A stretch of 64,000 nucleotides of DNA from Nissolia schottii (GCA_003254905.1 QANU01015964.1:76710-140709); one strand, 5' to 3'. Shown: positions 10,776 to 24,600, counted from the first letter of the stretch. Notes: generated by a model from the letters alone, not told the origin. Numbers and translations are program-made.

Positions 10776-13078
10776 ATGAACGCATTTTCACATGTTCCTC
10801 CTGGCTTTCGGTTCCATCCCACTGATGAAGAACTTGTTGATTACTACCTTAGGAAAAAGATGGCTTCCAAAAGGATTGACCTAGATGTCATAAAAGATGT
10901 CGATCTCTATAAGATTGAGCCATGGGATCTTCAAGGTATATGTATATATAAATATAAAAGCCTCCTCATAATGCCCCAACTGGATCAGCACAAACATTAA
11001 ATACTTATAATTGATTTTTATGTATTATTCCCTCCAATCCAAAATAACTATCACTTTCACTTTTTAAGTATATTCATAAATTAATAAATCTGAATACAAT
11101 TGTATTCGAATACATTGATTTATAAATGTACGTGACAATTATTTTGAACTGGAGAAATATCATACAATGTTACACATTATCACGTTACTAAAGTAGTTCA
11201 CACTCACATTCGCTGTATTAAAAGTTTCACATATAACATTATAGGTAAGGATCCTCCTCATTTTAGATGGTAAAATGAGAGATATCGCCATTAGATTATT
11301 AAAGTGAGAATGAATCTTACTTTCATTTTAATGATTCAATGATAAGATTTCTCCATTTAAAAGATCTAAATCCTAACATTACATAATTGGAAGTGCAGTT
11401 TTTTTTGCATAAAAGTTAAATCCATAATATTAAGGGCATGTATGTGATACTATTCCTTACATTTCTTGCTTGTGTTGACAGAACTGTGCAAAATAGGAAC
11501 CGATGATCAAAATGAGTGGTACTTCTTTAGTCACAAAGACAAGAAGTACCCGACTGGCACTCGCACCAATAGAGCTACAAAGGCAGGATTCTGGAAAGCT
11601 ACGGGAAGGGACAAGGCAATATACTCAAGGCATTGTTTGGTTGGCATGAGAAAGACACTTGTGTTTTACAAAGGACGAGCCCCAAATGGTCAAAAATCTG
11701 ACTGGATCATGCACGAGTATCGCCTTGAAACTAATGAAAATGGAACTCCCCAGGTAAATAACAACAATAAGGCGCACAAGTGCCAATATTTTAAAACAAA
11801 ACTGATATTTTATAACAGTGATATTTGCACACCACATTTGTTATCATTTTTAATCCACTTCTGTTTGAGATGATAACGTAAAATTACTTTTTTTTAGACA
11901 ATGGCAAAAGAAAAAATTTTCTAACATACACAATTTTTTTTAGAGTTTTGTTATTTGAACTATTTTATGTGAAACAATGTATTAATTCACATCATATTTG
12001 TTTTTAGACAAGATTTTAATAAATTCATATGCAATAAAATCACATTTAATAATAAATAAGTAGTGAGTCAATAATGTTTCACATAAAATAAGTACAAATA
12101 ACATTTTTTTATAGTATTTTTTATCCTAAGCGGGCGAGAAAAGTGCACAACCTAGTTTGAAAGGTTAATTTGTGGAGTACAAATGTCATTCTAATCTCAA
12201 TATAAATTAAGTTACAATGAAATTAAAGTAGTACTATAGTGACAATTAAAATGAAACCTTACACAATCATATTTACAAAGGCTTGCTATGTATCACAGAT
12301 TACACACTTTTATTAGTGTGATTGTATCATGATTGTCCATTTTGATTATGATCCTATCGTTATCCATAGGCTAGTTGTGTATGGACCATGCTTATATCAA
12401 GAATCTGATTTCTAGTGCGTGGTGCAGGAAGAAGGATGGGTTGTATGCAGAGTGTTCAAGAAACGAATGGCAACGGTGCGAAAAATGGGAGAGTACGATT
12501 CACCTTGTTGGTACGACGACCAAGTCTCGTTCATGCAAGACCTCCATTCCCCAAACCCTAGCAACATCTCTCGCCCTTACCCATCATACCCTCACCACCA
12601 CCACCACTACCCCACCAAACAAGAACTGGAACTTCAATACAACAACAACAACATTGTACCGCACGATGCTTTCCTCCAACTCCCACAACTAGAAAGCCCC
12701 AGAGTCCCTCCTCCTCAATCCTCCTTTGCCTACGACAACAACAGCAGCAACAACAACAACAACATTAATGGAAGTGCATTGTTGTTTCAGTGCCAGCAAC
12801 AACAAGAAGGTGGTTTGCAGTTGCTTTATGGTAGCAACAGCGATGTTCAGCAGGCAGTTGACCAAGTGACCGATTGGCGAGTGCTCGACAAGTTCGTTGC
12901 CTCTCAGCTTAGCCATGGTGATGATGATGATCAAGAAGCTTCCAAGGAAACGTGCTATTCCAATGTGGCTGAACAGATTGCTATGCTTGCCAGCGGAGGA
13001 GACAAGAAGATTACTGAAATTGGGCAGGAGTATGCTTCAACGTCCACCTCCAGTTCCCAGATTGACCTATGGAAGTGA
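10776..13078 (+). CDS. NAC transcription factor, VND4/5/6 subgroup
   Basis: Exons 10776-10935, 11482-11753 and 12428-13078 join in frame to 360 residues, the standard three-exon NAC structure with GT-AG introns. The protein opens [15 protein letters not shown] and has all five NAC subdomains: A ([18 protein letters not shown]), B ([11 protein letters not shown]), C ([26 protein letters not shown]), D ([20 protein letters not shown]) and E ([13 protein letters not shown]), spanning about residues 7-157. The tail is rich in Asn, Gln, His and Ser and is probably the activation region. The N-terminus and the GTPQ-EEGW junction match Arabidopsis VND4-VND6, nuclear factors that switch on secondary-wall and cell-death genes in xylem vessels. 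Which of the three is the ortholog cannot be settled here. A Stowaway-like MITE lies in intron 1. Confidence 0.95.
11028..11157. mobile_element. Stowaway-like MITE in NAC intron 1
   Basis: 130 bp with inverted ends TTCCCTCCAATCCAAAATAA and, on the reverse strand, TTTCTCCAGTTCAAAATAA. It is flanked by TA on each side, as expected for Tc1/Mariner-type Stowaway elements. Confidence 0.75.
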
Positions 13079-14355
13079 AATTCAATGCATGCATCCATCA
13101 TTGCTGGAATATTATTATATATAGTAACTATAGAGATATGAACAAGATGCATACTAATTATAGCAAGTACGTACAATTTAACGCTTGGAAAAGGGGGGGG
13201 GGGGAAAGACTATTTAAAAAAAATATTTCCCTGAGTTTGTGTACATAATAAACCTATATAAGTATTAAATACCAGTACGTACGTAGCTGTGTTGAACCCT
13301 TTAATTTGGTTGCGCACTGTATCCACTAATACTATATAAGCAAATGGATCAGATGCTACAAAATGTGTCTAGCAAATAATTAGTAGTTCAAAGTGAACGA
13401 ATTGTCTGCCAGATGTGCTTGCTGGAACGAGTTCTCTCATGTGAATGTTTAAACTGCTTTCTTCATTCCAAATGTTACAAGTTGTCTAACTCATTTAATT
13501 TAATTTAATTTCACCTGAGACCTATTACATGATTCTACCTGAACTGATGACAAGTGTAATATGTATTGTAAAGACTTGAGGATGTAAAAATTGTCCTTCC
13601 CGCTATTTACATGTCATTATTTTTGTACTTGGACTCTACGCCAAATTCAAAGCATGGCTTGTTCTTGCAAAGTGTACAATTTCCATATAGCACATATATC
13701 AAATGTTGTGAAAAACTGGATTTCATTTGGACATATTCATCAGAACTTAAACGAAACGAATCATACACGATTCTTACCTAAATCGTTTTAGTTTAGCTTT
13801 TTTTTTCCCCCTTCTTCTTCCAGTGGATCGTCACCTTAGCTTATTTTTGCTAGCAAAATGAGGGAGATATATTAAAGGAGGTGGCCGAGACTCTCTTAGT
13901 ATTAATTGTTAAGTCACCTTACCTGTAAATAGAAGCATTCATTCCAAAAATATTACTACGTACGTAGGTATTTAGCTAGGTTATTGTAGTCGGCAGAGTG
14001 TAATTACAATTCGATGGTAAAAGATACCCATAACATTATAGCATAAATTATATTTTTTCTTGAGGTTGGGATAATTTTCCTATTTGGTACATCGAATTAG
14101 TAAACTTATTTTCTGGTAATATGAATTGGTTATTTTAAGTAGATAAGTTCAGTGATATAAAGTCTTTGGAAATAGAAAGCTATGGAACAATAATTAGTTA
14201 GTTTAAGTGATTATGGGTTTATTTCTCTCAAGTTTGGAATATTTTTTTTTTACAAGTCTCTTTTTATTAGAGATAATCTTATTTGAATATTATGAGGTGC
14301 ATAAATGTGAACAATTCTCTTAATTGAGATTCGAAAAGTGATTTACTACGTTATG
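13079..14355. other. NAC 3' region and intergenic
   Basis: The first few hundred bases are probably the 3' untranslated region. A run of G lies at about 13194-13204. No further gene is seen. Confidence 0.5.
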
Positions 14356-14371
14356 ATATATTAATTTGCTT

Positions 14372-14527
14372 TACCAACGGGGGTTGGTCCAAGTGGTAAG
14401 CGGCTTGGTATCGCTTAAGCAAGGTCCCGAGTTCGAGACCTTGTGAACGCAGTTATCCCAGCGACCCGGGTCGACCCAGATTAGCCAAGGCTAAGCCTTG
14501 GATACCGGGCAGGCAACCTAAAAAAAA
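14372..14527 (+). mobile_element. tRNA-derived SINE
   Basis: An A box (GGTTGGTCCAAGTGGTAAGC) and B box (CGAGTTCGAGACC) of RNA polymerase III type are followed by an unrelated body and an A-rich tail. A perfect 16-bp target duplication, ATATATTAATTTGCTT, flanks it at 14356-14371 and 14528-14543. The tail GGATACC...AACCTAAAA resembles that of the SINE at 46.3 kb. Confidence 0.92.
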
Positions 14528-14543
14528 ATATATTAATTTGCTT

Positions 14544-15837
14544 ACCACTAAATTAAATTTTAGTTGATTGGATTCAAATTTATGAATCAAAAAAATTAAA
14601 AGACAAAATTAACAGAAAATGATTTAACACTTTAACATGGTTAGAAAAAAAAAGCTGGTGGAGAACACCGGTTGGTCAAAGAGAGAGAAATGCAAGTTCC
14701 CATTCAATCTACTATAGTCAACAGCTTACTTATTTCCCATTCACGAAATGACTTTCGTGCTAACAAGCTTATTCCAAAAATTAATACCAACTCAAACCAA
14801 GTTGTCTAATGAACAAAGAGAGCTACCGTACCAAGTTGATCATGCACGTAAAGTTGTAAAGTATAGCTAGTAAGAGTTAGCGCTGCCAAGCATGAGGTAC
14901 CATATTCAAAAGCAATGCAACAGTAATGGCTAAAACAACCAGTTCTTTAGCGGTGCATGTAACCAAGTGCGCATGGTAAATGCATGCATACCAGCGGGGT
15001 TGTACGTCCGCAACCAAATGAAAATTGGAAACTGCTATAAGAAACTGCTAAAATTGTAGAGTATGTAAGGCTGAAAGAAAAAAAAAATTAGATATCAAGT
15101 AACTTTAAATATCCTCTTTATTTAATGGGATAGATATAAAGTTAAATCCATCAAAAATCTTGCAAGGATAGTACTAAAACTCTCGTGTTTATATATGTCC
15201 AATTAAAAGACTTTCCACTCCATTTTCACAAGGCATACCTGTACCTGTATTGAAGATGGCTTCTCCCCTGAAAGATTTCTCTATCTAGCTACCACTGCCA
15301 TATCTTCTTTGTGTTGGAAAGCTAGCGCCACACCTACTGTGAAGAGTGTGTTTTCAAAAACTGGTGGTTTATTTATATATACCCATAGCAAAAGCTGGCA
15401 AACCTCAAGCACCTAATCATGGACGCGATTCAAGGGCAACAAGTAGTAGTTCTCTTGGTGTGGATGTCATCCAATTAATTATGTTGACTCTTCTTGTGTC
15501 GGAGTCAACTACCAAAGTTTCCTTTCGAGCAATAATATTTGGCACGGCACAATCATTAGGCGTGCTAGCTAGCTGCCATCAGCTAGATAGATAGATAGAT
15601 AAGATATTCATGGCTAATGACTTGCACAAAAAGAGAGCATGTGCGAAAGAGATCGGCAACAAGCATGCTTGCCTCAACAATTCTCTTACCTCCTTTGACT
15701 TGTAGCTGCCGCCGAGTAGTATTCATATCGCAACAGGGTTTTATTTTCTTCATAAGGCATGCCTTATTTTATTAATATTGCGTCACTTATTTGAGTTATT
15801 TTGTATCCTTTTGCATGGAGCATACAGAATTTAGAGT
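14544..15837. other. Intergenic, no gene seen
   Basis: AT-rich sequence without supported coding frames. A short (GATA)n run lies near 15584-15601. Confidence 0.5.
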
Positions 15838-16100
15838 TAATGTTTAACTTCGTCCTTAAACTTTACACTCATGATCAATGGATTAAAAAAAAGATTGGTT
15901 GTTCTCTAAACTTGACAATTGTGAGATCCATTAGTTATTTTCAGAAATTAACGAGTCATTTTTTTTTATGTCAAGTTCAATAATAAATAAACTAATAGGT
16001 CTAACAATTATTATATTTAAGGACTAACAAATTTTTTTTTTCTTTGTTCAAAGACTAACTTAAGCACACGCATAAAATCTAAGGATGAAGTTAGACATTA
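15838..16100. mobile_element. MITE-like element, 263 bp
   Basis: The left end TAATGTTTAACTTCGTCCTT pairs with the right end read in reverse, TAATGTCTAACTTCATCCTT, giving imperfect inverted repeats of about 36 bp. There is no coding content and no clear target duplication. Confidence 0.6.
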
Positions 16101-17640
16101 TCCTCCCCGGAGAATTTAATTTACACGCAGCACTAAAGCCAAAAACAAGTTGTTGACCATGCGCATTGATGCCCTTGTGTTCGACTAATAATAATTGGGG
16201 GTTTGTTACAAGTGTTTGTTTTGCCTACCTAATAAGGGAGCATTACGGACCATGTGAATGTGATAAAGCTCCATGTGCAGACAACACTAATTAACTTCAC
16301 GCATGACCTTGTTTGGTTCCCCAAATGCCAAACCTTCCCTTTGTCTTTGTATTTCTTATCCAAAATCGAATGAGAAAATAGATAGACCTTTTGCTCTGAA
16401 TTAGGTTAATCACTGACAAAACTGTTAGATTCCTATTTTTTTTTTCCCTTGTGGATCTTTTTATTGGGAGTGGTAAGAGCATTTTCAGTTGTGGCTCTTA
16501 TTGGATCTCACTTTTGACTCTATTATTGTGGCATTGTGAGTCATTTCAATATTGCTTCAATAGAAAAGCGACTCGTGCTGTGCAAATGATAGACAAGTTA
16601 GTAGAGCACGAAAGAACTGGGTTACAGCTAGATGTACCCCCGGGTGCACATACTACTCTAAATCCGAGACACCATACATATCATATGCATACCAAATGAT
16701 AACATATATAACAAACTTTGCTGGTAAAATTTCAGGCGTAGATGAGGTGGCCCAATGTTCAAATTGCTTTTTTAAAAAGTTGAACACGAAAGCCACGAGC
16801 AAGCAGCTGTTACGCTAAAAGGGGAACATCCCCTTCCCCTGGGGTGGGACAGGCAAACTACTAAGAGAATAAACCACTCCCTCGGGAAAGGCGGAAGAAA
16901 AAGAATACTAAAACAAAAGGGAAAAGTGTAAATACTAAGCAACATGATTGATTACTTAAGCAGGTAACTTCAGATGTTGCCAGCCTGGGCTTAAGGTTGG
17001 TTCGGGTCTTCACCACTAGTTTGTGTCATTGTGGGCTCTAAAATTGGAATTGATTTATTACCCTTTCCCAAAAGTTACTTTACCTGTGAATTGACCTTGG
17101 CTTCTAAGCCCGCTCTTCATTCTTATCATCGCAAAAGCCACCTAGGAGTATGATCGCTTCATGTATACTCTTCTCTTAGATAATTACTTTTATGCAGATT
17201 CGACTGATATTTTAAGGTAGAAATCATTACATTTTTATTAAAATGTCATTTTATCTTTGGCTATGAGCATAACCCATGTCGCGCTCCAAGTATATCTTAA
17301 AATTTCTCATACTTTTGATTCAAGAGGAGGAGGTAACCTAAAAAGAAGATACGGAGGTGCATTGAACATTTGTTGCACAAAGTTATCAAAGTGTTCGTTG
17401 TATTGTGTTCGATTTTTGTGACACAAATAGTACGAATTTCATACTAGAATCGAGAACTCCAATAGCCGAATTCGATCTCTTAGACATGTAAAGAGAACTC
17501 GTCACTTGTGGATTTTAAAGAAAAATCTAAACGAAAAATTGATCTTCAAGGTTTATAGAAGTACTATGTGATAAAGGGTGAGAGAATGATCATGACCAAA
17601 ACATTACATAGTACATAGGATGATTTTACATTCTCAGCAC
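16101..17640. other. Intergenic, no gene seen
   Basis: No supported gene. The last few hundred bases before 17842 are probably the 3' untranslated region of the pentapeptide gene, which lies on the minus strand. Confidence 0.5.
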
Positions 17641-17841
17641 ATTACCAAGTATGTCTTACATGGAGAAAGACTTGCTGCACAAAATAGGTTCTGGCCATAG
17701 AACAAAATAGTGCAGTTCAAGAAAGGCTTCATTTTGTCTATTGCAGATATACTCTCAGAAGTTCAAAAGGCAGACAGATGCAGTCTCCGAAATTAATATG
17801 TATTCGAATGTGGCCCTGTAAAACCAATTTACTCCAAGAAA

Positions 17842-20168
17842 CTACTTTGCATCGCAAAGACCTGATGCATCATAGCAGAAACCATCTCGATCGAGCAGTT
17901 TCTGCGGTGGAGCACTTAACAGGGGAGATGATGGGGAGCCATAAGCATTTCGTCGCTTGTTCCCGCAACCTAAGCTTACTCTTGTGCTTACTCCTGTTAT
18001 AGGATTTGTGCCATTGGCATACTTGCAGAGAGCCTGCACAATTCAATCAAACAGTATAGATAATTAAAAATCGAGCATCGCAAGACATACTTGGGTAAAC
18101 TATACTCAGGGAAAGAATTTTAATCTCATTGATACATATTCTAAGCAATGAGTGACCTTACCTGCTTTTGGGGAAGGTCTAACACAGCATCACTAAAATC
18201 AGCACCTTCGATGATAGCACCTCCAAGGTCACTGCGTGTGAGGACTGTTCTAACGAGAATGGCATTTGTGAGATTGGCTTCGTTAAGAACCTGCACTCTC
18301 CAAACATGAAAATCGCAGATAAACAGAAATAAAAGACATTATAATAGGAAAGTTATGGATAAATTAATCAATTTGAGAAGTAATTACCATGCGATCCATC
18401 AAAGTATCACTAAAATCAGCACCTGAAAAATGTCGAAGAAACTTTTTTAAGAAATTGCAATGATTGAATGTTGATATTACACACAAGAAGAAAAAATGGA
18501 ATGTTTCTGCAGTGAAACAAAGGAATCACAAGTACGAAACAATAAATCAATACTTCTACAAGGTTTGTGAAACTTAAATATGTAACTTTTTTCACAACAG
18601 TTTTTAAATTTAAAGTCCAATTAGTTCTTGATGCCCTTTACAGGAATTGATGTCATATTTTTCAAATTACTTTCAAACACTCTTCCTGACTTCTTGTGGA
18701 GATGGACGGCTTAATTGTGACTTACAAGGGAAAACTTTTTATCTGTTTTGGGACCAATAGAATGTACTACTTGAATGAATATATATATTTCAAGTCAACT
18801 GTGGGTCTAACAAAATCTATTAGATGAATAAACTACAAACTACACCTTTTTTTTCAAATCAAAGCCATTAAAGCAATGGCTTAAAAGTTTTATTTAACTA
18901 TCATATTGTGGCATTTGTTACCCTTGAACTGAATATTATACATGTCCAACTTGCAACAAGCGTATACCTGTAAAATTAGCCTTGTATGCAACAGCTTTCT
19001 CAAGGTATGCACCATTGAAAGTTGAACCACTAAAATCAGATTCTCTCATATCAGCAGCTGTGAAATTGGCTCTTCTGTATCAGTCATTTAGAATGATCAT
19101 GAATAGAGGACACTCAATTTTCACATTATTAGACCCCAAATAATTTTCTATGAGGTGGCAATTTCAGATTAAATTGAATTAGCACTTTCTTGCTACGCTT
19201 AATTATGCAAATGTATATTGAAGGGAAGAAGAGAAAATGGAGTACTGTAATAAACTGCTGCATAAGAATAAATTCAAATAAGTTGACTGTATTGAATAAA
19301 GTCTCCTCCTATCTTACTTTGCTACAAGACTTATGTGATTTTAATTGAAAATACATTTGTTTATGTAACTGATTCTGTTTAGGCCAAAAAAGAGTAGTGC
19401 CTCCAACGCGTCCCAGCAGAGGCGTTGGCAATTCAGCTCCAAGGTAGTAAAAAACCTATGTGATGGCCAACAGATGCCGCAATGTGCAACAAAACAGAGT
19501 GATGATTCATCCCACAGTACCATGTGAGTGGGGGGAAAATATACTCTCTTAGATTTTGAACCATATTGCATATATCTAAATAAAAATGACTCATTGCCTG
19601 AAATTTTCATTCACATGCACTGCTTTCCTGCATATTAGAAACACAAAAGGTAAGCGACTTCAATTTTATCCCACAAATTGAGAGAATTAATTAGCAAGTC
19701 ACAAATATAATAATATGTGAAAGAAAGCAACCTGAGATCAGCAGAACCGTATTGGGCAGCAGATCCAATCCCAAATTCACCCCTAATTTCAGCCTCAAAT
19801 TTGTTAAGGTCAGCAAGGGCAGACATGTCAGAGCTGAAGGCAATAACCGCTGCTGCCAACGTGGCAGAAACCAGCTTTCCCAACTTGCTGGATTCTGTAT
19901 TGACAGATGGCAACATAACCTAGCTCGCTCAGCCATCATAGTATTACAAATGCTCTTATAATTCAATGTAAACATTATTTGGTGGACCAACAAAAGGGAA
20001 AAAGGTTACCTCACCTTGAGGATGGTCTCTGTCTGAGCTCATTTGGCAGACAACAGGAGAGGGCTTTGAATGAAAATAGTGATGCTGTTGTGCATTGCTG
20101 CAAGTCTTGGAAGATACGTGGAGAGAATTGAATTTGAGTGAAAGTGGGGACAATGAATTAAGTGCCAT
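17842..20168 (-). CDS. Thylakoid-lumen pentapeptide-repeat protein, TL20.3-like
   Basis: Seven exons (20168-20010, 19919-19732, 19627-19598, 19074-18968, 18422-18388, 18290-18162, 18033-17842) join in frame to 279 residues. A Ser-rich chloroplast transit peptide (about 1-50) is followed by a hydrophobic lumen-targeting segment ending SALA before DLNKFEAE, near residue 89; no twin arginine is visible. The mature part has pentapeptide repeats (ADLRK, ANFTA, ADMRE, SDFSG, ADFSD, ANLTN, SDLGG), which fold as a right-handed four-sided helix. A Cys-rich C-terminal cap follows (QALCKYANGTNPITG, LGCGN, DGFC, GLC). Length and mature size (about 190 residues) fit Arabidopsis TL20.3 better than TL15 or TL17; its function is unknown. 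Exon 3 is only 30 nt and is followed by a GC donor (CAG then GCAATG). Confidence 0.92.
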
Positions 20169-20294
20169 CAGAATTCAGAAACGATTGAGGAGCTAGATTT
20201 GACTAGGAATGAGAAGGATGAAGGAGTGAGTGAGATTGCAACTTTCAGCAATCCATCATGGAAGTGGAGAGTGAACTGGTGGTAAGTAGCAGCA

Positions 20295-20300
20295 CACGTG
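20295..20300. promoter_or_regulatory. G-box (CACGTG) upstream of the TL20.3-like gene
   Basis: ACACGTGT lies about 130 bases before the start codon on the minus strand. G-boxes are common in promoters of photosynthesis genes; use here is inference. Confidence 0.4.
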
Positions 20301-21612
20301 TTTCACTTTTATCTGGTGATGGATGAATCAATATGTTCCTTGTTTAAGTTTCCGACTTGGGTACAAATAATGAATAACAGATATTATTATTATTAAGGAA
20401 GGAGATAAAATTAAAATTGTGCTATCAGCTATCTCTAAACAGATTAATTTCTGCTACATATTTAGATTTGTCCTTCCATTTAATTTCTCTTGTGACTGTA
20501 ATTTGGCTTTACCTCATAAAAAATGTACTTTACATATACTAATATGCGATGGAACTTATTACAAAATAGACCCACCTTATATAAGGACAGTTAAAATATA
20601 TTTGTATTTATGTAAAGAAAAAAAGTGCAAATACTAATATTTTTGGAATCACTATTCGTGTTTTTATGGTAAAATTTTATTGAATTTTGATTCAGTGAAA
20701 TTTCATTTTGGAGAAAAAACCTAAAAGATTTATTAAAGGTTATATATGAATTTTATTTTATTGATCCAAAATATAAACCATTCACTTTCTCTTTATAGTA
20801 ATAATGATCACGCTTTAGATTCAAATGATATCTTACTGTATGCAAGTGTATAGTGTATATTTTGAGACTCTCAATTAAAATTATTTTAAAAGTGAATTAA
20901 TTATTAAAAAAACAAATATGAAAAAATTTATTTGATATTTAATACATGTAGAATAATTTTAAATTATTAAATGCAATAACAATAAAGTGTCATCACATAA
21001 TTGGTTAGAGTGATTGAGAGTTAACCCCTCTTAATTAGTACGTAATCAATGGACTAAAGGTTAACGATACAAAGAAAGAAGAAGGAAAAAAATAATACTT
21101 TATCCGATCTCGAATAATTGTCCATATTTTCATCTTGATATTTCACAAATAGATGTTTACTTCTTAAAATTCAGACATCATTAATTATTTTCTTTTCTAC
21201 CATAACTCTATTAAATAAACTTACTAAAAGAATATTAGAGAAGAGAAAAAATAAATAAAAAATTAAATAAAGATAACTTTAAAAAGTTTTATAATTTTGA
21301 ATTATTTATTTAATACTCACGTATAAGTCAAAGTGAGCACCTACTCATTAGGTTTTTATTGGAAAATGGAAGAAGCATGATAGATATATTTCATTGATTG
21401 ATATATCATTACAGGCTCTGGGATATGTAACAAGAAATTAATAGGGTCCGGTCCGGACATGACCCGAGTGGAACCAAGCCTTCCCCAATTAACAAGAAGG
21501 AGGGAGCAGTGTGGTCAGCTCAATAGCCCATCTTTAATTGGGCTTGAGGAGAAAGGCCATTGTTGTTCCAACATCTTGTCATGTGTGTGATTGAGCGACA
21601 CTTGCCTCCATT
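20301..21612. other. Intergenic, no gene seen
   Basis: AT-rich with no coding signal. It contains the TL20.3-like gene promoter at its left and the 3' untranslated region of the invertase at its right. Confidence 0.5.
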
Positions 21613-24600
21613 TTAGGTCCTCTGGTGAGGGCGATAAGGGCGTATGAATGCGGAATTCATCTGCCAAACCTTGAGTGAGGCAGTCACAGAGGCCCCTGTT
21701 GCATTATTGAACAACAACAATCGAGCACCTCCATAGATTGCCCTTGTTGGGTAAACCCGGGATGTCACGCTCGTCCTTCCACCTTGCGCAAAGCTTTCAA
21801 CTATTGAATGGTCCACCTTCAGTTCAATGAAAAATGAAAGTTGATTAGTTGGTCCGGTTCCATGTGATCAAGAAAACCATTATAGGGATCAACTCACCAA
21901 TATTCTTACAGATAGCTTCTCGCCCTTGAGTACAGGAACAAAGCTCCCGAAGATTTTCTTATCAACATCGGTTGCTAGAGAAGACCTAAGAAGGCGATTT
22001 CACATATTCAACATTAGTTAGCTTGAAAATGATTTTGTTTCTCTAATTTAGTTCCAAAAGTGTAGTCCAATTAATGCATACCTTGATTGATCGGAGCAGA
22101 AGGAAGTCTTGAGGTGTCCATCGCTTCCTTTAACCACATAGAAGTAAACGGGAGTGTATTCAGAAAGGCCATCATCTGCCAAAACCAAGAGACCAAAAGG
22201 TCCCAAGGCACCGCGTTGGGCTGATCCACCACTGGTGCCGCAATTGTACTCCTCTGCTTCTGTCTTTTCCAATTCTTCCCCATCAATCTCAAACTCAGCT
22301 TCAATGTCCAACTGTTGCATTTCTTCGTGTCATTGAGCAACTAACTAACCTTTCCCTAACAAATCTAATTAATTGAACCCAACAAACACGTACCTGCGTG
22401 GCTGTCCCAACATCTAATGGGATCACTGACCCTGGGTTGGCCTTCAAATTTTGAAACTCGTCGCTCCTCAGTCTCAAACTCTCCACCTCCGCCACAGGCC
22501 ACTGAATCAAGTTGCTGCCAGTTTTGGTGTCGAGCGTCACTGTTCTTGGAACACCCTGTAACACAGTAATAATTCAACAGTTAAAAATGGAGCAATATCG
22601 AAACGAAGAAAAAGGGGGGGGTCATACTACTACACACCTGAACAGATGCCCAACCTTTGGCGACGTCAGCATGCTCGCTGTCAGACTCACCAATCCAGCC
22701 CCACAGCACTCTCCTCCCCTTGCTCTGATCATAAAACGTCTTAGACGCATAAAAAATACCGTAGTCATACCTCAGCCCAATGCCAACGTCGTTCTCAAGA
22801 TCATCGGGTACAAACTTGACATTCTCCTCATCATAAGTCCCAATTGCGTAGTAGTCATGCCTGTCATCATCCAGGCTAACCTTCACCACGTGCTTCACAT
22901 CATCCCCACTGACCGACGTGTCCACCCCATTCCCCGCCTTCTTCCAAACGGGAAAGAAGTCCACGCACTCCCACATCCCAGTGCCCTGCACCTCATGGAG
23001 CGTGCCCTCCACGCGCTCGTAGCTCTTGAAATCCACCGTCTCGTAAACCAACGCGATACCGGTTTTGTTCTGCTTGGACCCAATGCTGATGCGCCACTTG
23101 CCTTCGGACGTCAGCCACGCGGTTGATGGGTCGCGGAAGTCCTTGGCGCCAATGCCACGTGGCGGGAACAGGACCGGGTTGTTAGGGTACTTCACCCATT
23201 CGGTTAGGAGGGGATCCGATGGGTCGGCGGGGTACGCCAGGTTTTGCACCTGCACGGACTCGTTGGTGGAGCCGGTGTACAGCATGATGACGTCGCCGCT
23301 GGGGAGGATGGTGGCGGAGCCGGTCCAGACGCCGTTTCTGTCGTACCACTGGTCGGCGACCATTGCTAGGGGAAGGTGGAGCCAGTGGATGAGGTCGCGT
23401 GAGACGGCGTGGCCCCAAACTATGTCGCCCCAAACAGCTCCGTTGGGGTTGTACTGGTAGAAGAAGTGGTACCATCCCTTGTAGTACATAGGACCTACAA
23501 ATTAAATTGTGCTGGATTATCAAACCTGATGGAGGTGGCCGTTTCACTGAATTTGAAATTGAGGCAGTTCAACTTCACTGATTTTCCGATATTGTTGGAA
23601 GAACGTTAAAAGCAAATGTTGAGATATATTTGACTTAGACTCTTTATGCAATGACAAATAAATATGAGGCAACATCTAACACAATTGTTGCTTTGGTGGC
23701 GCTTGTTTTTTTTTTTTTTTTAAGAGTCTTTGTTCAACCATTATTAAAGAGAAATTATTTCAATAATAAATAATAGATATGATAAACATTTCTTTTATGA
23801 TACAAAAACTATATGGATAGTATTATTATTACAATCAATTTAGTGCAGTGAAATTAGCATTTTTCAAATTATATTATTCTAATCCGGTAGAAAAGTCAAT
23901 AGAATTTCTGCGTAAAGGACCCGCAGCTTGAGATCAATACTTGTACGGAAAAACTTCTGAAAAAGGTCAGTTGTAGCCATTTTAAAAATAAAAAATAAAA
24001 AATAAAAATTGGAGGCTGCTCTTACCATTAGGATCTGAAGCAGAGCATGCCAGATAACACCCCCGTCAGCGCAAGCCAAGGCCGCCCAACAAGAACACGA
24101 GAAACATTAGTCATGAACATTCAACATTAATCACATTATTTAAAAAAAAAAGAAGAAGTTGCTATTGAATAAGCATCATTCGACAAGACAGATTTGACAC
24201 TTCAATCCGTGAGAATGAGGCATTTCATATTTTGTTTCCCTTTTCAAATCATACTGTTGAAAATACGCATATCGAATTTAATGTGACAAGCATCATATAT
24301 CATTGCATTCAAATAGAATCTCCATGGCAGTTATTGCTTGATTAGCAGAATAAGCAACAGCACAAATGGCAATCAAATAAAATACCGTTCATCCAATTCT
24401 TCTCTGGCTGAAAATGGAAAGAAGTCCTCTGCCACGACAGCATACTGTTGTTCCATGGATACATTTCTTCCCCATTGCTGCTGCCGAATAACCTGTTGGT
24501 CTTCTCCGAAACTCCGGCAGACACGCCGCGTGAAACCGGCATATTCGACGTCGACGAAGGCACTGCTTGTGGGTTGGGCTGTGAGATTAACGTCGGCAAT

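Noticed and set aside
12375..12692. Alternative frames over NAC exon 3
   Set aside because: Only the frame 12428-13078 joins exon 2 in phase and gives [13 protein letters not shown].
14372..14460. Possible tRNA gene
   Set aside because: Box A and box B are good, but there is no complete cloverleaf, and the perfect target repeats and A-tail show it is a SINE.
22512..23126. A 204-codon open frame on the plus strand
   Set aside because: It is antisense to the large invertase exon, whose GC-rich codons leave the opposite strand open. It has no family motif.
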